A DNA stretch of 64,000 nt, from positions 7,071,501 to 7,135,500 of the forward strand of contig JAFFSR010000218.1 of assembly GCA_017163975.1 (NCBI GenBank), written 5' to 3'. This DNA comes from Anastatus disparis (Eukaryota > Arthropoda > Insecta > Hymenoptera > Eupelmidae). The position numbers and the translations under genes are program-made. The notes beneath the pieces are model-generated. The model was given only the letters and a program-made list of their open reading frames with translations. It did no database searches and had not been told where the DNA came from. Within the stretch, counting starts at the first letter, position 1. Every line of letters begins with the position of its first letter. This document shows, piece by piece, positions 11,440 to 25,950 of this stretch.

Positions 11440-13629
11440 TTACTAAATTATTTTAAATGTATACGTTAACAATTTTTTTATATTGTAGTTTAACAAATAA
11501 TTTGAAAAACGAGTAAATATTTTTTTCCATCTTCATTTTAAAAAATAAACTTTTACCTTTAAAAAATTTGAAATGGCATTTATTTTAAATAAACAAAATT
11601 TAATGTGTATTTACATATATTTGTTAAATATTTATTTAACAAATATATTATTATACGTTCATAATCGTTTGGATTTTGAACGTTTTAAAAATAATCGTTG
11701 TGTTATTCAATTTTTAATTGAATATCTTTAACTTTATTTTTAAATAAAAAAATAAGAAAAAAAAAGAATTCAATGAATTCCTTATTCAAGAAAGTTAGTT
11801 GCGGTAAAAGTAATTGAATATAACGTTAATTTCAATCATTTAAATTGGTTCTTTTAATAAAAGAATTATAAAGATTAAAGTCCGATTAAATTTCTATTAT
11901 ATTTTAATTATAGAACGACGATTAAATAAAAAAGATTGAGAAAAGAAATATAAAGGGAACAAGCGTAGCCGAGAGCTCATATTAAAGCCAAAATGAAAGT
12001 AATATGTCAGAAATTTTACGTTAATTGACAAGCGAGTAAGAAGCTAATTGGATCATGAACCAGTTTTTATTTGACAACCCCCACTTTAAAATCGTATATA
12101 TTCGCGCCAGCTTTCATACACCGATGTAAACATAATCTTTGTATATGCTTGATTTTAAATAATAATCGCATAAAAAAGGAAAAATCTTTTTTTATTCTTA
12201 GCTTTTTTTACAACAAATCTTTGAGATCTTGAAAAAATGTCCATTTTATAAAAGTTAATTGATTAACCATTGATATCTCAATAAAAGAAACTTTCAAAAT
12301 CATTAAAAAAAATAATAAAATTTAACATTTGCCATCTGTTTTATAAAGTGAAGTATATTAAACGAATTGTAAAAAAAGGGTAATGAAACGAACCTGTTCA
12401 ATAACTTAATTATCAATTAAATTTTAAAAACCTCAAAGGCTAAAAGTTATAAACGCGCGTATCAGTTATGTACAATTAGAGAAACGGAAATATTCTTATT
12501 CTCTTCAAGAAAACGTTACACGCGCGTTAATTGAATCCGGAGTGTATACGCGCCAAAGGCGGTGTATAAAAAGCGTTAATAGAGCGGTTTTTAAGCTTGG
12601 TATTGAGGGCGCAAAGTAATCGGCTTTTTAAGCTCGGTGCGTAAATTATCATTGTACGAGATAATTAATAGTTCCTTTTTTTCTTGTTTTTATTTTTTTT
12701 TTTTATTGAAAACAATAAAAAAACGTTTTATTTAATGTCGAATCTAAAAATTAAATTGATTGTGTGTTTATTAGATATTTAAATTTATTATAAATAATTG
12801 GGTTAACCTGCTAATTTTTAGATAACATTTATTAATTAATATCATAAAATATATAATAAAATTAATATTTATTTTAAGAAACGTGTTTTTTGCAATTTAA
12901 AATTAGAAAGAAAGCTGCATCGTTATTAGGTCCATTATTTTATATTTCAAGAATCATATTCAATTGTATTCCAATTTTGAAGAACTTTAAAAAAATTGCT
13001 GACTTGGACCATTTAAGAAATTCAATAAAAAACCCCAAGTAAAATGTGAGTTACAAGTTTTTCTTAGAAGTTGTACATGAGGTCATCGACTAAATTAAAG
13101 TAACGATAAATTACAGGAGCTGAATAATTTAACATAGACTCTTGTAGGTAAAATATCATTTATTTTTATAACTTGGTAATAAATATATAGTACATAATGA
13201 ATGAAAAATAGAATTATAATACTGTTACGAATTTAAATCAGTCGAAGAAATGCCATGTCAACGATGAAACAAAAAAGATATTTAGAAAATTAATTAAAAT
13301 TATTACGATTAGAACGTTAGTTGGAGTAAATTGCAGATATGGTTGTTATATAATGAAATATAATCGAAATTGCTAATATAGTTATTGATTATAAACATTT
13401 TCAGTTATTTAAGGAGGAACAAAAAAATATTGTTTTTTTTCTAAAAATTGAAGTTACCTTAAAACAGTCAAAAGTTTTTAAAAAGAATTCCTACGTTTAT
13501 TTTGCAAGTTTTATAATAGTTAAGAATAAATATTTTCGAATAAAAAAGTTTCTTTAAAAAGTTCGATTCTTCTAAAAGTTATAAGAAAATGAAGAACAGT
13601 CGTATGTTACAATACATGACGATGGAGTG
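11440..13629. other. Gene-free stretch with a CG-word cluster
   Basis: Mostly AT-rich. From 12450 to 12660 the sequence is locally CG-richer, with ACGCGCGT words, GTGTATACGCGCC and a TATAAAAAG at 12564-12572. This could be regulatory, but there is no open frame to go with it. Confidence 0.4.
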
Positions 13630-13841
13630 GGTCATCAGTGGCTCACTCGGTAGAGCGATAGATTCGTAATCTCGAGGTCCCGAGTTCGAATCCCGCTCTC
13701 GGCCGATTTATGCAAGCACCACTGTATACACGATACATGTGCTTTGTTCACAAATACGCTGATGAACTCCGTCGCTAATTGGCATCGCAATAATAGCATA
13801 AATACAGCGACGTTAAATAAAATTAAAAAAAAAAAAAAAAA
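13630..13841 (+). mobile_element. tRNA-derived SINE, copy 3 (near full-length)
   Basis: The head (TGGCTCACTCGG, then GAGTTCGAATCCC) carries both pol III boxes intact. The body is complete and the tail ends in a run of about 18 A. The anticodon-loop position reads CGT. The antisense strand reads as a spurious peptide containing SGIRTRDLE, an artefact of the B-box region. Confidence 0.92.
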
Positions 13842-16800
13842 TTTTACACTTCTCATTTTTTCATATTTTTTTTATTTTTATATAAAATAAGCAAAATATA
13901 ACATAATAAATACGTTATTTAGATTAAAGTCAACTATTTCTGATCTCATTCTACGGGTCTATAATAGTTTTGATCCATTGATAGCTAAGAAAATAAAAAA
14001 AAGAAAAAAGTATAAATTGTAAAAATTCCTTATTTGAAGACTGAAAATTATTTTCCAAGTAATTTAATGAAATTTTTCACTTTTTTCTGGGTCTGGAAAT
14101 TAACGGGTTAATACAATTTTCATAATTATTTTTATGTCCTCAAAATTGAGAAACAGATTAAACTTTTTAAATACCATATTTTCCAAAAATTTAATCTGAA
14201 TTTTTACGAAAGCATTGCTAGATAAAGCAAAGAGTTTTTTTTTAGAGAATTATAATAATTAGCATTGGCATTGATTTTTTAAAGAGATTCTTAAAAACCG
14301 AACAAAATAATCAATAGCTGTGGAAAAATTGAGAGTTCGGTTGAAAAAAAATGACTCTCTTGATATTTTTTACGTAACAAAAAGTTAATCTTATAACTGT
14401 ACATTTTCAGTTAAAAAAATTACCATATTTTATGTTTATCATCTAATAGAATATCGGCCAATACATGATGTTATTATAACTAAAAAAAAACCTAAATTCT
14501 AATTACAACTTAAATCTAAACGCAATTTTAAAAAGTGCGTTACTCAACAAGCATCGAACGAAAATAAAAATAAAATTCTTCATTATCTTAGCTAAATAAC
14601 AAAATTCCATCTATCCTCAAGGCTATAAATCAAATGCTCCTATGTCTGGTTAAGGATCTTTACTTTTTTCTTTCTCTTTAAGAATCGACGTAATACGCGT
14701 CTCTTTCTCTCTCTCGTGTTTGCGCACACATATACAAACTTACACACCGACGAGATATCAGGAAGTAGACGTTGCAAGACAAATTGTTTGAAGACATATA
14801 AACCAAAGATATACGTATATATATGCTTGTATACGTATAAGACATTGAGTAAAACGATCGAAAGCCCTAAATATATATCTGCAGCTTGAATCTTTGCTCA
14901 GCAGTATATGCCAAAGATTTATCACCGTCGTCATCGTCGTCATCTCTCTTTTCTCTTCTCTTATTTTTTTTTTCCTCTTTTTCTTCTTCTCTCTTTATCT
15001 TTTTCGTTTGTACACGTATTTTCTTATAATAGCTGTATATATGCTTGGCATGCTCGAAGTGACTTTGCAGGTGCAAGGCGAGAAAAAAAGGAAAAGATTT
15101 TTCGAAAAGAAAAAAGAAAAAACATAATGTCAAGTGACTACGAATTAGCACTGAATTATATACATTTTTAAATAAATAAATAAATAAATATAAAAAAGAT
15201 TTTTTTTAAAATTATTTGTCTTGACAATCGTGTAAAATTTATTACACAATGAAGACCATCAAAAGAGAGAGAAAAAATTTTTCGAGCATGCAAAATAATT
15301 ACCTGAAGTTTCTTTGGTCTTCATCTCTTCGGAACAAAAAGAATATCAATCATTTGTTTTCATCATAAATACCAACTTATAATATTTTTCGAGGACCTTT
15401 ATTTTTTTTTCAACTTGCTTCATTTGAAGCGTTGCAATGTAGCTGTCGTCGGCGGTGGTCCGCTCGGGCTTCTCTGCGTATGCTAATGTGTGCGCTTTTA
15501 CGAGCTCGTGTATACACATCTCTTGTTCTTTACCTTTCGCATATTATGACCCATACACATGTATACACAAAAAAAAGTCACAAAGTATTCCGATGTAACA
15601 TTACACACATGTGAAGACTATTGTTTTTCTCACCTTTGAAGATCGTGCCCGTGCACTTGATTAAGTACTTTTGCTTTATATAGATGCTCGAAAATTTAAA
15701 GAGAAGAGCGAGTGAATTATTTGTTTCTGTAAATAGATTTTTCGATGACAGTAATTGATATATTTTTTTTAATTAATTGAAAACGAGATTGAAAATGTTT
15801 TTTTATTAATGACATTTTTTTAGTTGAAATTCGTTATAAATATTTTGAATTTTTCAATATGTAATAATTACTCTTAAAGGTTTGAAGTATATGCATAAAT
15901 TTTAAATAACATAGCATTTTTTAGATTATCAATAACTTAAATTCATTTATTATATTTAAAAAAATTGAATATAATTAATAATACGGTATAAAATATTTAA
16001 AAAAAAATCACGTTAAATCATCATATTTAACGAATAAATAAAGTCATTGTCAGCCACTAAAACGTGTTAAGAACTTTATTTTAAGAATAAATCACTCCCA
16101 CAATGCCATGAAAAAACAAAATCAAAAAGACTCTTAAACCAAACGCAAAACTTTGAAAAAAAAAAAAACATTTTCAATACCTTTACAAAGTAAAATTTAG
16201 CCTTAATAAAATATTACGAAGTTTATTTAGTTTTACACGTGATGGGTATAAACGTTGGAGGCAAATGGCTAAAAAGCAATAACTTCAGCGTTGCTATATG
16301 CGCTCGTGTGTATGCAAAACACGAACGAGCCACTGGCACGCGTCTTTTATATATGTGTATACGTGTGTTTGTAGTTAATGCATGTCTATGAAAGCACATC
16401 TGCTTGGAAATCGACATGACAACTTTTTTTTACCTGCTTTTTTCTTTTCTTTTCGAATAGACACGTTTTTCCTTGTAACGTGTAGATATAGTCGTTATTA
16501 TAAAAATTATAATGTGGGTATGTAATTGGATAAAACAAAGTAATATTTTAATTGAAGTTAAAATTTATACATATTTTTCTTTAGTATATCGTTTATAGTT
16601 TCAATCGAAACAGTTTAAAATAGACTTGGTACGAATTTTTCGGTTTTATAAAAAATACAGTTAGAAAATGCAGATTAACGAATGATGAGAAGAAAAAAAA
16701 GGGAAAAGAATAAAAACGGAATAAAATAATTATGAAACGAATTCAATTAGGGCTGGAGAAAGTGAAATTAAGGTCGAATAAATAAAAAGAGAGAGAAAAA

Positions 16801-19800
16801 AAAGCTGTCCTTCAGCAGTGATGTGTTAATGAAATATTATTTTGGATTCGGGTTTAAAACTTAATTGGAAATTGTAAGGATGAAAATATAAAAATTAATA
16901 TCATAAGTAATGATTAAATTTAAAAAAAAGAATAATCATGTTGTATACCAAATTAAATTAACGTCAGGTGTTAAATTAAATCACAACCCAAAGTGTTTAT
17001 TTTATAACATTTACGTTTCGCAAACATTTATATTAAAATCCATTTCAAATTGATAAATCTATAAAATAGTTAATGTTTAATTATTTATTAAACATAACCT
17101 AAAAAACCTTACAAACATAACCTAAAATAAACTTTGTTAGATAAATACCTAACCTAAACAAAACTGTATAAGATATTCTTATCAAAAGTACACAAAACAA
17201 GAAATTTCCTTTTTATCTCACCACTCGTGTAAAATCTTTGCCAAATGGTCACAGACATGGTAAGAATGAAGCTTATAAGTAAAGTAGTTTTATCGTGGAA
17301 AAAGAACGTATAACAACTTAATAGCCTAGGATTAGCACGATCTAAGGGATGAACATGAGCTTCTTTTGCCATATCCCTTACATTGAGGCCGAAGATCATT
17401 GGCAAGCCTATCGCTTCTTTTTGATAAGCTTCTAAGTTACGAGAAGTTTAATTATCAATGGAATATCCTAAGATTTTTTTTCCTCATCGATCCATTAATT
17501 ATTCTTTTCTTTTCTGATTATGTTCAGACTCTTTTTTTTCTCTTATCAAATTAGTTCGATGAAACATAAATCAGTTTCGATTTAAGTGCCAAAGAAAATA
17601 TTTTTAAAAATAATATATTTTTATATCTTAATAAAATCCAAAATACTCGTAAACGAATACAAACAGCATCTCATAAATATCTTTTACATGGACAAGCGTA
17701 AATAAATTAATATATCAAAGAAAACCACCACAAGTAGAGGAAGAAAAAACAAAAATTGCCAACATAAGTCAACAACCGTATAATCCTAAAGGCACTTTTA
17801 GTAAAAGTTTTTATAAGTACTCGACTTCTCGAGTGGTTTGTCAATTCACACATTACAATACGATCCGTCACGCACTCCAGATTTTTCCCTAACCACATAT
17901 AACAATGCTCACTCCCCTTCTTCTTCTGCTTTTTTTGCTCAACATATGCTTTTTGCAGAGGAAAAGTAAAAGGGGTTTCTTTTTCTAAAAAAGGGGGAAT
18001 TTCCCCCTTTATCACCTGGAAATTTTGGAAAAAAGAGTTGTCTTTTAAATGGAAATAGGAGACACGTATAACGACAAGTCAGCGTATATACACATGTATA
18101 AATGAAAAGGTTTCGATATAAAAAGGATTAGAGATCTTGTGAAATGGAAAAGGATTTATTCTTTACATTCTAAATGAAAATCCATTTAAAGGCGTAGCTC
18201 CCCTTCTATTCTATACGTATGCATAACAATTCACGCCTACGCAATATGACCACAAAACGCGTGGCGCAAGCGCAATCTTTAACAATGGCCTCGTTTTTGG
18301 CGAGGGACACACACGCGCGTACAAAATCGTTGCGCATGCGGATTTTGTACATAAGATTATATGTACACACGAAGGGCGAGGCGAATTTTTACAAAAGAAG
18401 ATGTCCAGGTGGAAAAGGTATATAGGAAGCTTGAAGTGTGGTCTTGAACTAATTTCATCGTCAGATTTACTTATTCGAATTTTATGCATACTCGACGCGA
18501 AGATTGAAATGTTTAATTTTTCTTTACTTTGACTTTTATAATTGAATAATTTATTCATAACTTCAATTTTTGATAATTATGAAGCTATTAACTTCAACTT
18601 TTTGATTATTATGAACTTCAATTTTTGATTCATTAAAATTGTTATGCAAATTCCTTCCTCGATCGAATATATATTACTTAGTTATAAAATTTAATGGTTG
18701 GATTAATGAAACTATTTAATGCACAAATTGTTTCAGTTTACTCTGCAATATAATATGGATAATGGTTTTTAAATATCATGAAAAAGTGTCATTTTGTCAT
18801 GATTAAAACATAACCGTATATTAAAAGCGGTGTCTTTTAAGTTTTTTTTATGAATAAAAATCATTATTCATCAATTCAGGGATTAATTCCAAAATATTCT
18901 CTTAATGCAACCAAAATTACAAGTACAAAGTTGTATACATATAATAAAACTTTATAAATATGCCTAAAAAGAGAAAAAATTAAAGCTGTTTCAAATTAGT
19001 TGATCTCACCGACGCACGTATCTGCGGACATTCTGATTTTTCCTTATGAACTTAAGCTAAAAGAGTCAAATTTATCCAGATCAGTGCCTGTAGTTTTCGC
19101 TTATATACCACATTTAATTATACATGGAAGATACTTAATTTAAAATATAAGCAGGTGCGTCGTCAGAGGAGAGCTACATATATAGCCACACTCTCATAAA
19201 TTGCTTTTGCACGCGTGCGACTCTCATTATACTCGCGCGACTCTCATTATATTCTCGTTCAGATTTATTTTCCTTTTTTTTCTCTTATTTTTTTTTTTGG
19301 TTTTCGTACATCTTCCTTCTTCTGATTTATTTATTTTTTTTTAATTGCGTTTCTTTATTTTGAAAAAGAAGAGCGACAAGATGTATGAAAGATACCGTAA
19401 ATCATAATGCGACGCATGGCGCGTTGATGTTTTACGAGGTAGCGAATATACAGCGACGTTTTTCTTGCGTATCCTTGTGTTATTACAACGCTTTTACGTG
19501 TTACTTATGAATCTCGTAAATCAAATCTTGATTAACCAAAGTCAAATCGTTTACGAAAAAGGCATGAAAATATAGGGGACCTATATTACCGACAAGTAGT
19601 TTATTGTAATTTTTCAAGACATTGATACTGTTGTTTTAATGAAATTATAAATTTTTCATCATAATTTCGATGAATTTTTCAGCTTGTTATAGATCAAAGA
19701 TATTATTTTTTATAAGTACTTGGCTGTAAGAACTAATAATTATATTTTTATCAAACATAACCTCGAATTCAACAGTAGAGATTATGCCGTGAGCATTAAA

Positions 19801-21123
19801 AATTTTATTTTTTATCAATATGTGAGCTCGGATATAACACAAGATATATAGATTATTTTGGCATATAATTTTACAGAACAACTTTATTAAGATGAGAGAA
19901 GTCGTTTTACAAATATTGACAGCTAACCTAAAATTTCAGTGTATTTTAAAATAAAAAAACTCTTTTATCTCTTTATAAAAGATACAATAAAGGTTTAAAG
20001 AGGTTGTAGCAGAAGATTGGTCCAGTCCTTTTCTATCCACCGGTTGCAACTATTGTACAAACATTATAACCTAAAATCAAAATAAGATATACGACGTCCC
20101 CTTAAATAAAGATATGATGGTCTTTGAGTTAATACTAAAGATGATAATTTTTAACACTAAATTTAGATAATAAAAATTCAACTATTTAAATATTCACTCT
20201 TAAAGAAATTTATAACATTGGCAAAATTTGTCAAATAAATAAGTCATCATACTCAGCAGGCGATTGATTCATTAAAGTCTCATATAAAAGTATATAATCC
20301 TATAAAAATAAAAAAAAAGAAGTATATGTAAAAGTGCATATTAAATTCGATACTTTGAACATATCCGCTCGCGCGCCACTTTACATATCGGCACGAGAAG
20401 ATTATAATATTGTCTCGTAAATACCAGCTTCGCACGGCCAATTATCATCAATAACAGATATGAAAACGATATGGCATGTGTGTATATGTGTGCGTAAATG
20501 CGTGTGCGTACGCTCGCCCCAAACTCCAGATTTCGAAAACCTGATTTTGGAATTGTTAATCAGTAACGATATAAGGTTGCATATATGTTCATCAAAGTAT
20601 AATATATGCTTTTTTTTGTAGTTTAAGTAAGCGTAATCGATTCGATATCTTGACGACCTTCGAAAATTTTAAGCTCACTTGTTAAACGTCTTTAAGTTGT
20701 TTTAAGTAGCAATGAACGAACTTTATTATTTTTTTTCTTCTTCCTTCTTCTTTTTTTTAAACCAAACTCAACAATTTTTGAGCTTTTAAGATAAATGTAT
20801 TTTTTAAGAAATATTATGAAATTCAACTTTGTTATAATTTGCCTATCTTTTTTATGTTATAATTATTTTAATTTTACCTTAGTATCATTATTATCTTACA
20901 AATTAATGTAAAAGCTCTCTGTTACACTTAAATGATCACTTGCAGTTAATATACATAATCTGACAGTTTTTGATAGTTTTAATTCATTATTATGTAGCTT
21001 CATTTTAAATGTACATTTAATCTGACAAGTTGGTAGTTTTAATAAGTTACTGTTAAGTTTTATTTTATATAAAATATCTGACAGTATAAAAGCAAAATCG
21101 TTGGTATTTATTTTTGGAATAAT
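13842..21123. other. Gene-free AT-rich stretch
   Basis: No gene seen. It holds T/C-rich segments at 14940-15010, a TAAA repeat (15170-15191) and an imperfect NRF1-like word TGCGCATGCGG near 18331. CG-containing patches lie at 15440-15500 and 18230-18400. An open frame on - at 17154-17405 has mixed amino-acid use but no recognisable domain or splice support. Confidence 0.45.
15170..15191. repeat. (TAAA)n microsatellite
   Basis: About five AAAT units in a row. Confidence 0.85.
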
Positions 21124-21135
21124 TTAACTTTATTC

Positions 21136-21309
21136 TTAAAAGATGGGCTGGGCCAATTTGATTGATTCGATGATCATTAAGAAATTATTGTTTTTTCTAT
21201 ATTCACCGAATCTAAAATTTAAAATGTAATACCACTATTTGAATAACAAAAAAAATTATTTTAAAAATTTCTTTTTACTTGGGTCAGTTTGACCCATAGC
21301 ATCTTTTAA
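21136..21309. mobile_element. TTAA-flanked MITE (piggyBac-like ends), copy at 21.1 kb
   Basis: TTAA at 21136-21139 is followed by AAGATGGGCTGGGCCAATTT. The right end (…GGGTCAGTTTGACCCATAGC then ATCTT) is followed by TTAA at 21306-21309. The two ends align as imperfect inverted repeats of about 20 bp, giving a 166-bp body. TTAA target duplications are the hallmark of piggyBac-type elements; no transposase is present. Part of this element is included in the adjacent tandem duplication. Confidence 0.6.
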
Positions 21310-21869
21310 CCACTTAACTCTTAATGGTTAATCTTAACAATAGTTGATTTCTTAAACGCTTTTTCATTTAATATTATTTCCTTCACTTACTAAATACTTT
21401 AACTAACAGATTGATTTAATCAGAATATAATTAATTTACTCAAATCTTTTGAAGAAAAGTCAAACTCTTTCCTTTAACTTCTAAAATATACCCTCATATT
21501 TACTAAATAAGCTTGATTTCCTTTTCTTTACCATAAAATTCAAATTCAAAAATATAATACTATCATTCAAATAATAAAAATTCAATTTGAAATATTTAAA
21601 AAAAAAATTGTTTGAAAAATTCTCTCTAACGTGGGTCAATTTGACCCATAGTATCTTTTAAGGGTTAATCTCAACAATAGTTCATTTTCTAAACGTTTTC
21701 ACATCCTATATTATTTTCTTCATTCACTAAATACTTCAACTCATAGATTGATTTTATCAGAATATAATTAATTTACTAAAATCTTTTGAAGAAAGGTCAA
21801 ACTCCTTCCTTTAACTTCTGAAATATATCCTCTTGTATACTAAACAAACTTGACTTTCTTTTCTTCACC
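21202..21869. repeat. Tandem duplication, two diverged copies of about 330-350 bp
   Basis: Copy 1 is about 21202-21526 and copy 2 about 21527-21869. The offset is 352 bp at the GACCCATAG word and 337 bp at the TTTTGAAGAAA word, so indels have accumulated. Both copies carry the MITE right end (GGGTCAGTTTGACCC and GGGTCAATTTGACCC). Confidence 0.85.
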
Positions 21870-23719
21870 TAAAGAATTGTCTCTTAGGGTGCAACTACCT
21901 TAAACGCATTCTTTTCAAATTCTTCACGATCTCTTGAGTTTACACAAAAGAAGAAGAAAAAAGAAAAAAAAATCTATATACACCACCTCGCACGTACATC
22001 TTTCTCCTCCCCTTCTTTCAAGATTTCCATTCTAATACAAGAAGGCAGGTTCGCGCAGTGCGGTCGCACAGGCCCTGAAAAAAAAGGCCCAAGCAAAAGC
22101 GCATAACCTTCTTTTCACATATTCTTCTCTTTCTTTTTTTTCTTTCTTCTTTTTTTTTAAGATCTTCATTCACACATATGTGTACGTATATACGCACGTG
22201 TGACTTTTTAAACTGTTGCACCGGACAATTTTTTCTTTTTTATTTCATTATAACGTGAGAGAGATTTAAAGAAGTGTGTGTATACGTATTATAAAGTACA
22301 AGATGTAATCTCCTGGGAATCCGCGAGAGTAAGGAAAAAGAAGAAATAAAAATAAAAAAAAGGAGTCCAAAGGAAACTTACATAGGAAGGAGGAAAAAGA
22401 GACGTGAATGAAACGAAGAAAACACATGAATGAAAATATTGTAAAAAAAAGAAAGAGAAGGGATATTATAGCATGTGTGGGTGCAGTATAACAAGCTCTT
22501 ATATTAGTGATCCATCATACGATCATTGCGCTCATCCAACGTCTTTTAACCTTTTTTTTTTATTTCTTCATTCGTATCCCACATTAATCTGACGCCAGAA
22601 TCAAATAGTTTCAACTTTTTGATCCCCTCCTTCGTATTTTGATTATACTTTTTTAAAAGTGAGAAAAGTGAAAAAGATCGATTCGGCAATGCTCGATCAT
22701 CGATTTATCAAACGCAAGGATTTTTGTTTTTATTATTTCGTCATTCGTGTGTGTACGCAAAGGATAAACTTTTTATTTGACATTCTTTTTTTTCTCTTTT
22801 TTGATGGAAAACTCTTTGAGGCGATAAATTTTTTGAGTATTATTTTCTTTTTCGTACGGGTACTTAAATTTTTCACGGTCGACAGTATGAAGAATTTTCC
22901 GAGGATTTTCATTAGAGAAGAAACGCCCCGTAAAATCGTGCTTATTCAATTTTCCTTCGAGTAGCTCAAAAGACTGGAAAATAATCCATTAATATCAATG
23001 ATATTTCGTGTAATTGTATTATAAACGAGTTTTTATTATGATCCCTAATGGTTTATTTATGCACAGAAAGGAAAAAATTAATAAACTGGAAAAGAAATGA
23101 TATTTTAACCATTTATCTTCAAAATTGACTCGAGTTGTAATAATTATTAAAATCATTAAAATTGAAAGAAAAAATGTTTTCAAAGTTTTTTTTTTTAAAT
23201 ATTAATGTTTAAAAATTTTTACAAATATAATTGATTTGCAAACGCAAACAATATTTTCGTTTACTTTGCTAATGACTGCAATTTCATTTATGTCACTGAT
23301 TTATGACGTACAATATTATTTAAGCATCTCAATTCTCAAATATTGGTATTACAATAATAAGTTAATTTTATCAAAAAACAACAGCAATTGTCACTTTTAA
23401 AGTTGATAATTAATAAGAAAAATAAAAAAAAATTTAAAAAAAGAATGTCAAAGTAATGAAGGGGAAGACACGAATTTCTCATGCACTGATTTTCTCGTTA
23501 GTAAAAACCAAATCAACATTTTATGTTTCTCGTTTTATACTTGGCGCGTAGTATATTCCGGGTTAAATAAATGAAATCGGAGGGTATATATGACGGCAAT
23601 AATTAAATATATATAAAGTTGGCAAACGGTACCACAAACATGCTTACAACCATTAAGCATTTAACGTATACGTGTGCACATATGTTACGTATGTGTGTAT
23701 TTATATATTGCTTGGGAAC

Positions 23720-23770
23720 GATTGACGCGTCCACAAGCAGTCGAATTAATTGGACAGATTGAAATTAAGG
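23720..23770 (+). other. Candidate exon end with consensus donor
   Basis: An open reading stretch without low complexity ends at AAG with a perfect donor GTATGT at 23770. The last residues would be RLTRPQAVELIGQIEIK. No good acceptor or in-frame ATG lies upstream; an in-frame TAA is near 23660 and TTATATA lies about 20-30 bp before the island. It might be a TATA-driven first (non-coding) exon, a coding exon with an unseen boundary, or chance. A second ATG frame opens inside the putative intron at 23793 (MAATQRQQHENVK...), without support. Confidence 0.2.
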
Positions 23771-25793
23771 TATGTATAAAAGAAAATTTTTCATGGCCGC
23801 CACACAGCGGCAGCAGCATGAAAATGTCAAGTTTGCTCGTTTGCACCGGATGTTGTTTTTTCATTTTTTTAAAATTTTTATTCGTTTTTTTTGTTAATAA
23901 CACATACACTACTGTTTGTAAGGAGCTATCAACTTGATTGACATATTATTATTTTTTTACTTTTCTGAAGATGTGAATACTGTATTTTCATATAAATATT
24001 TACTTTTAAAAACATCCTTTTTATTTTAGGTTTTATTATATAATTATTTGCAATCAAGAACGTTAGGGTTTTTCAGAATATTGATTGTTATACAATGTAA
24101 GAATGGAAATAATAAATATATTTCTATCTTGTTGGAAAAACCTTTCCATTTAATCGTATATAGACAAAAAATGTACTTTTAGAAAAAAAAAACTATAAAA
24201 AATGATCTCAATCTGTATTTAAGGCATGTTTTTGCTTAAGTAAAATCAGTATTTAAACAAAATCGTTAGTTTTAATAATAATAATATTATTATTATTATA
24301 CAATTACCTAAAACTCAAATCTCACAACTCGTCTAACCGATTTCAATTATTACAATAAAAACATATCGACGGAAAAACCTATGATTCAACTACTTTCTTG
24401 AAAAATAAAAAAAAATAAAAATAATCAGCGGCATTAGATTAAAATCAATCAACCAATTCTCATAATATATATACGTACACACACAATATAACATATACAC
24501 CAACATATCCGCATACACACATAAGCGCACGTGCACGGAAATTTTTTAGAATCAGTATATACTTTATTTTCTTCGCCATTCCAATAAATTTATTCACTTG
24601 ATCAAAAATCAGTTCATCAGCATAAACTTTTACATTTCAAATAATAAACTTACCTGACAAAAAAAAAACGACGAAATTATAGCAGATTCACAAATCTCGA
24701 CAAATTATCATCCGGCTTCTTCCACCATCCAAAATGAAAGCACCCGTCCAGCGAAACAGAACTAATGATGTTTGATTTATTGACAAGTGCCAAAGAAATC
24801 TTTGGTGGTCGAAGAATGTTGTCGTTGAAAATAAGTATTCAAAAAAAAAAGAAGAAAACTATCGTGCCTTCCGTAAGCTATTGAAAATGAAAATAAAGAA
24901 AAAAGTAAGAAAAGATGAAGAGGTTCCTTTAATTTTTCAATGGAAAAACGGACGGACTCAATTTATATTTATTTATCTCTTTTTATTACCTTCCTTTTTC
25001 TGTTTCTTCATTCATTGTTGTTATTATATTCTTCTATTTTTCTTCTTACACTTCCTTTTTACTCATGATCGAGTGTATCCCATCATCAAATCCAAGTTCA
25101 CACGTCTGATTTTTTTAGTTTTTTTTTTTCATTTTTTCTCTTTTATTTTTACTCCCGCGCTATAAGGTGTCCGTTTAACAAATGAAGGAAATAAATCAAG
25201 TGCCTAGCTTTTGCCTATTTGTTGTAATAGGAAAATTATTGATTTTATCATCAAGTCAAAAAAGCTATTGTCAATAGTTTTAAATTATTTTACTTGCACA
25301 TTATTGAATATAATAAATAAACAAATTTCATCCCATGTACATTAATACATTTCAATGCGATATTTAAATATCTCGCTCGAAATTTATGATCCCCGATTTC
25401 ATTAAGTATAAATTATACAAAGAATTTCACGAAGCCAAGAAGATCTCGCTTTTCCGGTTAAAAATTAATGCGCCGAGTAATAAATAATAACCGATCCTTG
25501 ATTTATATTTTGTTTGGACGGAAATTTGAAGGACTTTAATTTTTTTCTTCAAGATTAATAATTAATGATTATTTTATTCGATTGTATATTAATTGTTAAA
25601 AATATATTCAAAAAATAAGATATCACAATTAACAACCTTATATTGTTGTATCCCAAGGAATATCATATATTTTCAAAAGAAAAAAGTGTCTAATCATCCT
25701 AAAATATTCAAAAAAAGAAAGAAAGTCCTCTCGATCCTTCAAAGACAAAAAAATTTCTCTATCACCTATATGCATACAACATAATCACGCGAG

Positions 25794-25950
25794 TTAAAAT
25801 ATCAACTCAAGATCATAACAAGTCAGTAGCCACGGGAGGCCAGCGCGCACATATACGCACGGGAGGCCGTCTAAATCTTTAATAAATTTTTTAGATAATA
25901 AATTATTACGCACGTAATATCGTTTGTTTTCATCTAACAGTTCTTCCATA
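25794..25950 (-). other. Candidate short coding stretch, unrecognised
   Basis: On the - strand, two in-frame ATGs near 25950 open a frame with mixed amino-acid use (MSMEELLDENKRYYV..., later KKFIKDLDGLP), preceded by a CG-rich leader. A possible donor (GTATAT) follows CCGTGC. There is no known domain and no partner exon found. The region also contains a duplicated CGGGAGGCC word. Confidence 0.15.

Noticed and set aside
13635..13856. Antisense peptide containing SGIRTRDLE
   Set aside because: Produced by the antisense of the SINE B-box region. It is an artefact, not a gene.
17154..17405. 83-codon - strand frame (MIFGLNVRDMAKEAHVH...)
   Set aside because: Composition is mixed, but I recognise no domain, no splice sites and no repeat partner, so there is not enough to call a gene.
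24271..24302. Palindrome of AAT/ATT trinucleotides
   Set aside because: A simple-repeat palindrome without flanking structure.
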